DNA from: DASUAO01 sp046484625
GTDB taxonomy: Bacteria; Actinomycetota; Acidimicrobiia; IMCC26256; PALSA-555
DNA: 12,127 nt
Assembly (NCBI GenBank): GCA_046484625.1
Contig: JAWOIO010000104.1
Location: 1 to 12,127, forward strand
Reading direction: 5' to 3'
This document shows positions 1 through 6,757 of the stretch, one piece after another; positions within the stretch are counted from its first letter, which is position 1; each line of letters opens with the position of its first letter. Made by a program: the position numbers and the translations under genes. The notes below the pieces were generated by a model. It did no database searches. It had not been told where the DNA came from and saw nothing but the letters and a program-made list of their open reading frames with translations.

Positions 1-150
1 CTCATACTTCTCGCGCTCCTTGGCAGACATCCTTGCCATTGCGGCAACTCGTTTTTCCTGAAGCCCAAGATTACCGGGGATCCCGTTCTCGGGATCTCCC
101 TCGCGCGGATCGTACTCGTACTCGCAGGCTGTGCAACGATGACGGCGCAT
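1..150 (-). CDS. Rubredoxin-like protein, N-terminal half, partial at window edge
   Basis: The ATG at 150..148 opens 50 codons that run off the left edge. Residues 6-9 are CTAC, followed by EYEYDPREGDPENGIP. This is the first iron-binding knuckle and following loop of rubredoxin, a small electron carrier that binds one iron with four cysteines. A normal rubredoxin (about 52 aa) continues with a GTxFxxLPxxWxCPxC stretch carrying the other two cysteines. Here residues 26-50 are instead basic and charged (GNLGLQEKRV, then MSAKEREKYE), with no Trp or Cys. That last part also has visibly lower GC (about 53% over the final 60 bases) than the neighbouring genes. The start lies 6 bp after the stop of the cysteine desulfurase gene, so the two are probably co-transcribed. 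Known family: rubredoxin. Inference: the C-terminal half has been replaced or frameshifted, and a functional four-cysteine site is unlikely unless cysteines occur beyond the edge. Confidence 0.6.
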   Translation of the reverse strand, partial: MRRHRCTACEYEYDPREGDPENGIPGNLGLQEKRVAAMARMSAKEREKYE

Positions 151-156
151 GACGGC

Positions 157-864
157 TCAGTGGGAATGACCGGGCAGCGGGGTCCCGTGCCATTCGTGAC
201 CGCCGACGAAGGGCGAGAGCTCGCGCAGTCGGTCGATGATCGCGGGCAGGTGCCGCACCACGTAGTCGATCTCCTGCGCGGTGTTGTAGCGGCTGAGGCT
301 GAAGCGGATCGAGCCGTGGGCCGCGGTGAACGGCACGCCCATCGCGCGCATCACGTGCGACGGCTCGAGCGATCCCGAGGCGCAGGCCGATCCCGAGGAG
401 GCGCTGATGCCGAGCTCGTCCAGCAGCAGCAAGATCGCCTCCCCCTCGACGAACTCGAAGCTGACGTTGAGGGTGTTGGGCAGTCGGTTCTTGCCGTTGA
501 TGCGCACGCCCTTGCATCCGGACACGATCCCTTGCTGCAGCGCGTTGCGCAGCCGCCTGACCTGGCCCTGTTCGTCGGCGAGGTAGCGCTGTGCCAGGGC
601 GCAGGCCTGACCCAGGCCGACGATCCCCGTCACGTTCTCGGTCCCCGCGCGCTTGCCACCTTCCTGGTGACCCCCGATGATCAGCGGCACCAGCTTGGTG
701 CCCTTGCGGACGTAGAGCGCGCCGATGCCCTTGGGACCGTGCAGCTTGTGCCCCGAGATCGAGAGCAGGTCCACGGGCAGGGTCGAGACGTCGATGGGCA
801 GCTTGCCCGCGGCCTGCACCGCGTCGGTGTGCAGCACCACCCGTCGCCCCGGGCGTCCGGTCAC
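157..864 (-). CDS. NifS-type cysteine desulfurase, N-terminal half missing
   Basis: Intact NifS/IscS enzymes use pyridoxal phosphate (PLP) to take sulfur from cysteine for Fe-S cluster assembly. This 235-aa frame matches only the C-terminal half. HTDAVQ at residues 12-17 carries the PLP-ring Asp, SGHK has the PLP lysine (K40), and a glycine-rich GGHQEGGKRAGTEN segment follows at 64-77. SSGSACASGS gives the catalytic cysteine (C161), and SLEPSHVMRAMG follows. Family members are about 380-400 aa, so roughly 175-190 N-terminal residues are absent, including the NNATT start and the PLP-stacking His. The nominal GTG start (864..862) overlaps the stop of the upstream gene as GTGA and has no visible ribosome-binding site. 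Reading further upstream in this frame gives only Arg/Pro-rich residues, not NifS. The C-terminus has a His-rich tail. Best read as a 5'-truncated gene, probably non-functional, or an assembly join. The family call is firm; the cause of truncation is inference. Confidence 0.8.
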   Translation of the reverse strand: MTGRPGRRVVLHTDAVQAAGKLPIDVSTLPVDLLSISGHKLHGPKGIGALYVRKGTKLVPLIIGGHQEGGKRAGTENVTGIVGLGQACALAQRYLADEQGQVRRLRNALQQGIVSGCKGVRINGKNRLPNTLNVSFEFVEGEAILLLLDELGISASSGSACASGSLEPSHVMRAMGVPFTAAHGSIRFSLSRYNTAQEIDYVVRHLPAIIDRLRELSPFVGGHEWHGTPLPGHSH

Positions 865-3590
865 GGGGCCGGTCGGCCGGGTCGGTCGAGGCGTCGGATC
901 GGCTGCACGAGGGGATCGTGATCCGGTTCGAGGCGGGCTCGGGCGTCGACGACGAACACGCCGTCTGGTCTGGCGATGACCGGGTTCAAGTCGAGCTCGG
1001 CCAGCTCAGGAACGTTGTCAGCGAGCCGGCTCACTCGGAGCACGAGGTCCTCGAGCGCGGCGAGGTCCACGGGCTGGGACCCGCGGTGGCCGCGGAGCAA
1101 CGCCGAGCTGCGCGGCGCCCGGACCAGCTCGGCGGCGTCGAGGTCGGTGAGGGGCACGATGCTGAAGGCGCGATCGGCGAACAGCTCGACCGCGGTGCCG
1201 CCGAGCCCGAACATCACGACCGGTCCGAACGAGGGATCGTCGACCGCACCGACGATCACCTCGACTCCCGGTCCAACCATGGGCTGCACCAACACGCCGG
1301 TCATGGCCGTGCCGAGCCGCTCGGCCATCTCCGCATAGTGCCGTTCGACGTCCTCGACGTCGACATCGAGGACGACTCCGCCCACGTCGCTCTTGTGCTG
1401 GATGGTGTCCGAGACCACCTTGAGCGCGACGGGTCGACCGAGCCGCGATGCGACGGCGCGCGCCTCGTCCGGTGAGCTGACGACGATCGACTCGACGAAC
1501 GGGATTCCGAAGCAGCCGAGCAGCTCCGCGAGCTCGTCGGTTCCCATCCAGGCCCCCTCTGTTGTTCGGGCCGCCGTTCGGGATGCGAGCACTCGGGCCG
1601 CGGCTTGATCGACCCCTTCGAGCTTCGGGATCACACCGAGCGGGCGTTGACGCCACTCCGCCAGTGCCGCGATGTGGCCGAGGGCGATCGCCGGAGCCTC
1701 GGGAAACGGAAAGACCGGCACGTCTCGGCGACGGCCATCAGCATCACGAGTCGCGATGGAGCGGCCGACATCACCTGACAGGAACGTCGCTGCAATGGGC
1801 TTGGCCGCCCCGACCTGCGCCACCCGCTGGATCGCGGTTACGACATCCGCGGGATCGGTGACGCTCGTGTCGGTGAAGATCACCAGGATCGCATCGATGC
1901 CATCGTCGTCGAGCACGGCCTGGAGGGCGGACTCGTAGTTCGCGCCGGTTCCGCTCGCAACCAGGTCGACAGGGTTCGACACCGCCGCGCCGGGAGGCAA
2001 CAAGCCACGAAGCCGGTCCTGGGTGCTCTGGGCCAGCTCGGCTACGACGAGGCCTGCCCCGGCGCACGCGTCGGCTGCGAGGATTCCGGGTCCGCCGCTG
2101 TTGCCGACGATGGCGACGCGCCGACCCCGCGGGAGCGGCTGGTGCGCCACCAGTCGGGCGACGTCGAAGAGCTGCTCGAGGGTCGTGACGCGAGTGATCC
2201 CGGCCTGGCGAAACAGCGTGTCGGCGAGGACGTCGCTGCTGGCCAGGGCGGCCGTGTGCGACGACGCCGCGCGTCGGCCCGCCTCGGATCGACCACTCTT
2301 GACGACCACCAGCGGCTTCGTGCGACAGAACCGACGGGCGAGACGACTGAACTTCCGCGGGTTGCCGAAGGACTCGAGGTAGAGCAACGCCACCTCGGTG
2401 GCCGCGTCCTGTTCCCAGTACTGCAACAAGTCGTTGCCCGAGATGTCGGCCTTGTTTCCCAACGACACGAACGACGACAGTCCCAGGCCGAGATCGCCCG
2501 CGACCTCCAAGATGGCCAGGCCCAGCGCCCCGGACTGGGACGCGAAGCCGATGGTGCCGCGCTCCGGCTCGGTGGGCGCGAACGTGGCGTTCAGCCGCAC
2601 ATCTTCAGCGGTGTTGATGACTCCGACGCAGTTCGGTCCGACCAACCGGAGCCCATGGCGATGTGCGATCTGGACCAGCTCGGTCTGGGCGCGCGCGCCC
2701 TCCGGACCTATCTCGGCGAAGCCGGCGGTGATGATCACGGCGGCGCCCACCCCGGCATCACCCGCCGCGTCGAGGACCCCGGCCACCAGGTCGGCTGGCA
2801 CGACGATCACGGCCAGGTCGACGGGGTCAGGAATCGCATCGATCGACGCATAGGCCTTCACGCCGGCCACGCTGTCGGCGGTGTGGTTCACCGGATAGAC
2901 CACACCCGCGAAGTCGCCATCGATGATGTTGCGGAACACGGTGTTGCCGATGGAACCTGGTCGACGGCTGGCGCCGATCACCGCGACGGACCGGGGCGCC
3001 AGCACCCGGGCGACCGAGGCCGCCTCCGCGGTGCGCTCCCGCACGGTCACCGCCTCGACGGACGAGTCATCGAGACCGAAGTTCACCTCCCAGACCCCCT
3101 GCTCGAGGGTCCGGTGCACCTGGTAGCCGGCATCGGCGAAGACGCGCAGCATCTTCTCGTTGTCGCCCAACGTCGACGCGTGGAACCGTGTGATGCCGTT
3201 GGAACGCGCGATGGCGGCCAGGTGCTCCAGCAGCAGCGACCCGATCCCCCGCTGCTGGTGCCGGTCCTCGACCACGAACGCGACCTCGGCGCTCGCGCGG
3301 TCGGCTTCGGACATGTATCGGCCGACCGCGACGAGCTTGCCGCCCAGCTCTGCGCCCAGCGCGAAGCGTTCCCGATAGTCGAGATCCAAGAACGGTGCGA
3401 CGTCAGCATCAGTCTCGGGGCGAAAGGGGCTCATGAAACGGTAGTAGAGCGCTTCGTCCGACAGTCGGGACGCGAGATCGAGCAGGTTCGGGCCATCATC
3501 GGGACGCAACGGCCGCAACCGAACCACGCCACCATCGGCGACGACGACATCCGTGGTCCACGCGTCGGGATAGGCGGCGGTCGGGTTCAC
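861..3590 (-). CDS. GNAT / NDP-forming acyl-CoA synthetase fusion, Pat-like protein lysine acetyltransferase
   Basis: A 909-aa cytoplasmic fusion. Residues about 20-170 form a GNAT acetyltransferase domain with acetyl-CoA loop QQRGIG at 112-117. Residues about 195-290 are the CoA-binding Rossmann domain (SVAVIGASRRPGSIG). Residues about 345-480 are the succinyl-CoA-ligase-like part, with SQSGALG at 351-357 and the candidate phosphohistidine H445 in SSHTAALA. Residues about 660-890 are an ATP-grasp part (ALKVVSDTIQHKSDVGGVV). GNAT at the N-terminus is the type II order known from actinobacterial PatA, whose relatives acetylate acetyl-CoA synthetase and other enzymes on lysine; the synthetase part usually acts as sensor rather than catalyst. 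The GTG at 3590 is chosen because in-frame TGA TGA lies just upstream and the next Met is residue 53, inside the GNAT fold. No clear ribosome-binding site is seen. The protein is complete to the usual VDARARLEP end, then has a short Pro/Arg tail. Domain assignment is strong; the substrate is inferred. Confidence 0.9.
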   Translation of the reverse strand: MNPTAAYPDAWTTDVVVADGGVVRLRPLRPDDGPNLLDLASRLSDEALYYRFMSPFRPETDADVAPFLDLDYRERFALGAELGGKLVAVGRYMSEADRASAEVAFVVEDRHQQRGIGSLLLEHLAAIARSNGITRFHASTLGDNEKMLRVFADAGYQVHRTLEQGVWEVNFGLDDSSVEAVTVRERTAEAASVARVLAPRSVAVIGASRRPGSIGNTVFRNIIDGDFAGVVYPVNHTADSVAGVKAYASIDAIPDPVDLAVIVVPADLVAGVLDAAGDAGVGAAVIITAGFAEIGPEGARAQTELVQIAHRHGLRLVGPNCVGVINTAEDVRLNATFAPTEPERGTIGFASQSGALGLAILEVAGDLGLGLSSFVSLGNKADISGNDLLQYWEQDAATEVALLYLESFGNPRKFSRLARRFCRTKPLVVVKSGRSEAGRRAASSHTAALASSDVLADTLFRQAGITRVTTLEQLFDVARLVAHQPLPRGRRVAIVGNSGGPGILAADACAGAGLVVAELAQSTQDRLRGLLPPGAAVSNPVDLVASGTGANYESALQAVLDDDGIDAILVIFTDTSVTDPADVVTAIQRVAQVGAAKPIAATFLSGDVGRSIATRDADGRRRDVPVFPFPEAPAIALGHIAALAEWRQRPLGVIPKLEGVDQAAARVLASRTAARTTEGAWMGTDELAELLGCFGIPFVESIVVSSPDEARAVASRLGRPVALKVVSDTIQHKSDVGGVVLDVDVEDVERHYAEMAERLGTAMTGVLVQPMVGPGVEVIVGAVDDPSFGPVVMFGLGGTAVELFADRAFSIVPLTDLDAAELVRAPRSSALLRGHRGSQPVDLAALEDLVLRVSRLADNVPELAELDLNPVIARPDGVFVVDARARLEPDHDPLVQPIRRLDRPGRPAP

Positions 3591-3698
3591 CGGACCACGC
3601 AGCGCACGCGCATCAGCCCATTCGGGTCATCATGGTGGACGCCGCCGCGATCTCGGCTGGCGCGGCTTCTGCGAGCGCCTTGCCGGAGGGACCGCACG

Positions 3699-3866
3699 TT
3701 GTTCATCGAGCCGAGTATCTCAGACCTCGGCGTGCGACGGGGGACGTGGGCGGGGAGCAAGACCGCACTCCGCGAAGCAGTCGAGCGTCGCCGCGACGAC
3801 CCCGAGTTCAAGCAGCGCGTCCGACCCGGACTGAGATCAAGCGTCGCCGACCGTCAGGTTGCTTGA
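3699..3866 (+). CDS. Weak candidate small ORF, possible antitoxin-like remnant
   Basis: This is the only plus-strand reading frame with any signal beyond shadowing a larger gene. It is 55 codons from TTG at 3699, with GGAGGG at 3685-3690 and an 8-nt spacer, which is good ribosome-binding geometry. The middle reads SKTALREAVERRRDDPEF, resembling the C-terminal helix and tail of some ribbon-helix-helix antitoxins, where a helix is often followed by RRxDPEF. No N-terminal beta strand of that fold is recognisable, so at best this is a fragment or a divergent protein. It lies divergent to the acetyltransferase gene and its 3' end overlaps the nitrilase stop by 13 bp. In such GC-rich DNA a purine-rich hexamer and an Arg/Glu-rich peptide may arise by chance. 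Without it, 3591-3853 would hold only the acetyltransferase promoter region and a small GTCCG/CGGAC hairpin downstream of the nitrilase. Confidence 0.2.
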   Translation: MFIEPSISDLGVRRGTWAGSKTALREAVERRRDDPEFKQRVRPGLRSSVADRQVA

Positions 3867-4777
3867 GGCTTCCCGGTTGCTGGTTGACGGAGTGACAGCA
3901 CGTCGGGGCGGGCGTAGTGGCCGGTCGGGTCGAACATGCGGCGCCCGGCGGCGATGCGAGACAGGTCCAGTTCCGCGGACACGACGCCCGCTTCGCCGAT
4001 CAGCGGCCCGGCGATCACTTCGCCGCCTGGAGCGACGATCGTGGTGTTGCCGCGCGACATGAAGTCGTCCTCGCCGCCGTACAGCTCGTCAGCATCCGAG
4101 AGATCCCTCGGCACGTCGCAGCCGCGCAGGAACGCGGTCACACCCACCACGAAGATCTGGCCTTCCTTTGCGATGTGTCGAAGGGTCGGCACCCACTCGT
4201 CGCTGTTGTCCCACGTCGGCGCCAACAGCACATCGACCCCGCGCTCGTACATCGCCACCCGAGCGAGGGGCATGTAGTTCTCCCAACAGATGAGCGAACC
4301 GACCTTGACGCCGCCGACATCGATGACGGTCAACAGGTGGTCGTTGCCGTTGGCCCACACCAGCCGCTCGGCCCCCGTGGGCACCAGCTTGCGATGACGA
4401 CCAGCGATCTCACCCGTCGCGTCGATGTAGACAACCGAGTTGTACAGGGTGTCGGACGAGGATCGCTCGGTGACACCGACCGCAACACACGCCCCCGCGT
4501 CGCGTGCAGCGTCACGCAGCGGATCGAGCTCGGTGCTGTCGACGCGCACCGCGTTGGCGACCAACCGGGCGTACCAGTCGCCATCGCTCATCGGGGACCG
4601 CCGCCACACCCAGTCCGGGTAGCCCGGAACGAACGACTCCGGGAACACGACCAGCTCAGCACGGACCGCACCGACGTGAAGGGCCGCCACCTCGACGGTC
4701 GCCGCACGATCGAGAAACACCGGTGTGGCCTGAACCGCGGCCACTGTCAAAGTTCCGCTGACACCATCGAAGCTCAT
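3854..4777 (-). CDS. Nitrilase (carbon-nitrogen hydrolase family)
   Basis: A 307-aa cytoplasmic enzyme of the nitrilase superfamily, which hydrolyses nitriles to carboxylic acids and ammonia through a thioester on cysteine. The catalytic triad is visible: E47 in FPESFVPGYP, K130 in HRKLVPT and C164 in ICWENYMP. The second active-site Glu is E137 in GAERLVW. FPESFxPGYP and CWENYMP are typical of true nitrilases (branch 1) rather than amidases or N-carbamoylases. Length is near family size (about 310-350). The ATG at 4777 is chosen because the conserved VAAVQATP strand starts about 11 residues later. No Shine-Dalgarno is visible, but a TATGGT box sits 6 nt upstream, which would suit a leaderless transcript. 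It stands alone between the surface-protein genes and the acetyltransferase, with 97 bp upstream. The nitrile used cannot be told from sequence; plant-type nitriles or cyanide-related substrates are possible. Confidence 0.9.
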   Translation of the reverse strand: MSFDGVSGTLTVAAVQATPVFLDRAATVEVAALHVGAVRAELVVFPESFVPGYPDWVWRRSPMSDGDWYARLVANAVRVDSTELDPLRDAARDAGACVAVGVTERSSSDTLYNSVVYIDATGEIAGRHRKLVPTGAERLVWANGNDHLLTVIDVGGVKVGSLICWENYMPLARVAMYERGVDVLLAPTWDNSDEWVPTLRHIAKEGQIFVVGVTAFLRGCDVPRDLSDADELYGGEDDFMSRGNTTIVAPGGEVIAGPLIGEAGVVSAELDLSRIAAGRRMFDPTGHYARPDVLSLRQPATGKPQAT

Positions 4778-4783
4778 CGCCGG

Positions 4784-4811
4784 ACCATACCCGTCTCGCC
4801 GTATCGGTCAT
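4784..4811 (-). promoter_or_regulatory. Candidate leaderless promoter of the nitrilase gene
   Basis: On the minus strand a TATGGT hexamer (4789..4784, fits TAnnnT) ends 6 nt before the nitrilase ATG. An ATGACC element (4811..4806, four of six matches to TTGACA) lies 16 nt further upstream. This geometry places the transcription start at or next to the A of the start codon. Leaderless mRNAs are common in actinobacteria, and no ribosome-binding site is seen here. Single-site prediction by eye. Confidence 0.35.
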
Positions 4812-4874
4812 CGCTTCGCCTCCGTCACCTCAGTGATCGATGCCGGCGGCGCCCCGAGGCCGAGTGGATCGAGC

Positions 4875-6020
4875 TCAGAAGGCGAGACCGGTGGTCGAGA
4901 TGGTCCCGGTCACGAACCCACCAGTCGACGTACGCAGCCCGGCCGCTGGCGCGTATGTGGCAGTGACAGGGGTCGCCAAGGTCTTCGCCGACGAGTTGGA
5001 CTCCGTGCCGAGCGTGAGGGTGAGCGTCCGGTCCGCAGCGTTCCAGACGAGCGTCGAAGGCGTGCCGCTCGCGCCGAAGGTGATCGCGTTCACGACGAAC
5101 GCGTTCGAGCCGAGGTCGATCGTGCCGAACGCGACGTTCGCACCGCCGACGGCGGTCACCGTGAGGAGATCATTGCCACTCGCGCCGGCGGCATTGGTGA
5201 GGGTCACCACCACGTTGACGTTGCCGTCGGGATCCGACGGATCGAGGCTCGCGAGGTCGAGCGGCTGGGAGTAGGAGACCCGGAGCACGTCACCGGCGCG
5301 AGCGCGCCCGTCGCCGTTCGACACCCAGGTGAGCGCTCCAGGCGCACCGTTGATCGCCACGGAGACCGGGGCGGACGCCTGCTCCGCGCCCGCGATCGCG
5401 TACACCGTGTGCGCGCCGGTGGCCGTGCCCGTCGGGAGTACCACGCTCACGGCCGTGCTCGTCCCCGGGGCCACGATCGACGGCGTGCCCGACAACACGG
5501 TGCCGGTGGTGGCGTTGTCGAGCCGGAACGACAGCGGCGCGCCGGGCAGCGCGTTGGCGAGCGTGCCGGTGAGCGTCGCGGGGAGCGACGACGTCGACGT
5601 CGGCAGGGTGAGCACGGGCGCTGCGACCGTGACGCTCGCGGTCGCGCTCGCCGCACCGGTCCACGGCCCGTACTGCGCGGTGACCGTGTACGTCGACGTA
5701 CCGACGGGCACGGCCGTGTCGGTGCACGACGTGGCCGTGCCCGAGCATGCCGCCACCACGGTGGCGGCCTGGCCGTCGGTGCTGCGACGAACCGTGTACC
5801 CGGAGACCGGGACGCCGCCCGGCATTGCGACGGCAGCCCAGCTCACGGCGACCTCACGCCCGGTGACCGACACGGCCGGCGCGCCGGGTACCGGTACGCC
5901 GGTCGCTGCGGCGGTCGCGCCTCCGGAGCCGCTCGATCCCCACCACGCGACTCCGACGCCGGTCGTGCCCAGCACGACGCCGAGCAGCACCGCGAAGACG
6001 AGCACGCGACGTCGGATCAC
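4875..6020 (-). CDS. Exported fibronectin/Ig-like domain protein (protein C of the cluster)
   Basis: A 381-aa exported or membrane-anchored protein. Residues 1-5 are MIRRR, 6-25 are hydrophobic, and AWW at 25-27 is followed by GSSGSGGATA; the two upstream proteins share this pattern. After it, residues about 46-132 form a fibronectin type III-like domain (VAVSWAAV, SGYTVRRS, TSTYTVTAQY) with a likely C92-C99 disulfide. Residues about 136-224 form a second beta-rich Ig-like domain. Residues about 228-381 resemble the SbsA-type Ig-like domain found in surface proteins (GDVLRVSYSQPLD, LVWNAADRTLTLTLG). There is no enzyme motif and no LPxTG sortase signal. It starts with GTG only 4 bp after the stop of protein B, without an obvious ribosome-binding site, so it is probably translated by coupling. 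Likely an adhesive or structural partner of proteins A and B. The domain type is seen from sequence; the role is inference. Confidence 0.85.
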   Translation of the reverse strand: MIRRRVLVFAVLLGVVLGTTGVGVAWWGSSGSGGATAAATGVPVPGAPAVSVTGREVAVSWAAVAMPGGVPVSGYTVRRSTDGQAATVVAACSGTATSCTDTAVPVGTSTYTVTAQYGPWTGAASATASVTVAAPVLTLPTSTSSLPATLTGTLANALPGAPLSFRLDNATTGTVLSGTPSIVAPGTSTAVSVVLPTGTATGAHTVYAIAGAEQASAPVSVAINGAPGALTWVSNGDGRARAGDVLRVSYSQPLDLASLDPSDPDGNVNVVVTLTNAAGASGNDLLTVTAVGGANVAFGTIDLGSNAFVVNAITFGASGTPSTLVWNAADRTLTLTLGTESNSSAKTLATPVTATYAPAAGLRTSTGGFVTGTISTTGLAF

Positions 6021-6024
6021 GGCG

Positions 6025-6645
6025 TCACCCGGCCGCCGACGCCAATGAGGCCGTCAGCGGGATCGAGAAGCTCTGCTGCTGGCAGCTGTCGGGCGCCGAA
6101 GCGGCCATGCGGGTGTCGAGTGCGTAGACGGCCAGGCTGCGCGGCGCGATCTTCACCGTCGTGCCGTCGACCTGGGCCAACCCTGTTGCGGTGTAGGCGC
6201 GCGCGTCCGTCGTCACCGTGCCGGCAGGGCACCCGCTCGGCGTCGCCAGCGACGCCCCGGCCGCGATGCTGTGCACGACGACCGGGTAGTCGTTGCTGTT
6301 CGTGACGCGCACAGTGACACTCGAGTGCGCTCCGGGGAAGAGATCCGCCGCGAAGGCATCCGCGCTGATGGCCGAATCGGTGGAGGTCGTGGACCTGGCT
6401 GTCGCGGAGCCTCCGCCGCTTCCGAGCCACGCCGCCATCGCGAAGGAGCCGACGGCCGCACCGGCCCCCACGATGACGACTCCCGCGAGCGTGCCCAGCG
6501 CGAGTCGTCGTCGACGCCGGGGACGGAGCACGTCACGGGCGCGGCGGGGGAATGCTTCGTCTACCCGCCAGCGGATCGGGGCGAGTTCCTCGGTGGATCG
6601 CATGGTGATCGGCTTCGTGGTGGTCGGAATGGTGGAGGTTGGCAT
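6025..6645 (-). CDS. Small exported surface protein B, paralogue of protein A
   Basis: A 206-aa protein, tandem paralogue of the next gene upstream. Shared blocks include SAADLYPGA / FAADLFPGA, NPNDYPVIV / NSNDYPVVV, DDTTVKIA / DGTTVKIA and the final QTFTLPLTA / QSFSIPLTA. Two cysteines are conserved between them (here C139 and C188), suggesting a disulfide after export. Residues about 48-72 are the hydrophobic signal or anchor, ending SFAMAAW, then GSGGGSATA. The N-terminus is unusual: about 47 residues, rich in Thr then Arg (a five-Arg run just before the hydrophobic segment), precede it. The ATG at 6645 gives the full form; ATG at 6603 (Met15) is an equally weak alternative, as neither has a clear ribosome-binding site. 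It belongs with A and C in one transcription unit but is separated from A by hairpins. The fold may be a beta sandwich like TasA/CalY, but no exact family is recognised. Confidence 0.85.
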   Translation of the reverse strand: MPTSTIPTTTKPITMRSTEELAPIRWRVDEAFPRRARDVLRPRRRRRLALGTLAGVVIVGAGAAVGSFAMAAWLGSGGGSATARSTTSTDSAISADAFAADLFPGAHSSVTVRVTNSNDYPVVVHSIAAGASLATPSGCPAGTVTTDARAYTATGLAQVDGTTVKIAPRSLAVYALDTRMAASAPDSCQQQSFSIPLTASLASAAG

Positions 6646-6680
6646 CGTCGTCGGCGTCGTGGAGGAGGGCTCGCCCGGAG

Positions 6681-6696
6681 GTCGCGGGGTCGCGAC
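6681..6696 (-). terminator. Second hairpin in the A-B gap
   Basis: GTCGCG (6681-6686), a 4-nt loop and CGCGAC (6691-6696) make a perfect 6-bp stem between genes A and B. It lies about 20 bp beyond the larger hairpin in the direction of transcription. No T tract follows. It may strengthen termination or shield the 3' end of the upstream message. Confidence 0.3.
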
Positions 6697-6714
6697 CGCC
6701 GGGCCAGCCCACGG

Positions 6715-6742
6715 CCCCCGGGATCCCCAAGCATCCCGGGGG
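6715..6742 (-). terminator. GC-rich hairpin after protein A gene, terminator or attenuator
   Basis: A perfect 10-bp inverted repeat (CCCCCGGGAT at 6715-6724, ATCCCGGGGG at 6733-6742) with an 8-nt loop starts 15 bp after the protein A stop codon. There is no T tract, which is common for actinobacterial terminators. Because genes B and C follow in the same direction without another obvious promoter, partial read-through here would make A more abundant than B and C. Confidence 0.5.
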
Positions 6743-6757
6743 TCGCGAACCTCGGGC

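Noticed and set aside
2142..3866. Long plus-strand open frame of 574 codons
   Set aside because: Most of it is antiparallel to the acetyltransferase gene; the translation is Arg/Gly/His-rich without any domain, as expected for a shadow frame in GC-rich DNA. Only the last 55 codons were kept as a weak candidate.
3917..4966. Plus-strand open frame of 349 codons over the nitrilase
   Set aside because: Shadow frame; the opposite strand carries the complete nitrilase catalytic triad.
4833..6305. Plus-strand open frame of 490 codons across proteins C and B
   Set aside because: Arg-rich, no recognisable domain, and opposite to two well-supported exported-protein genes.
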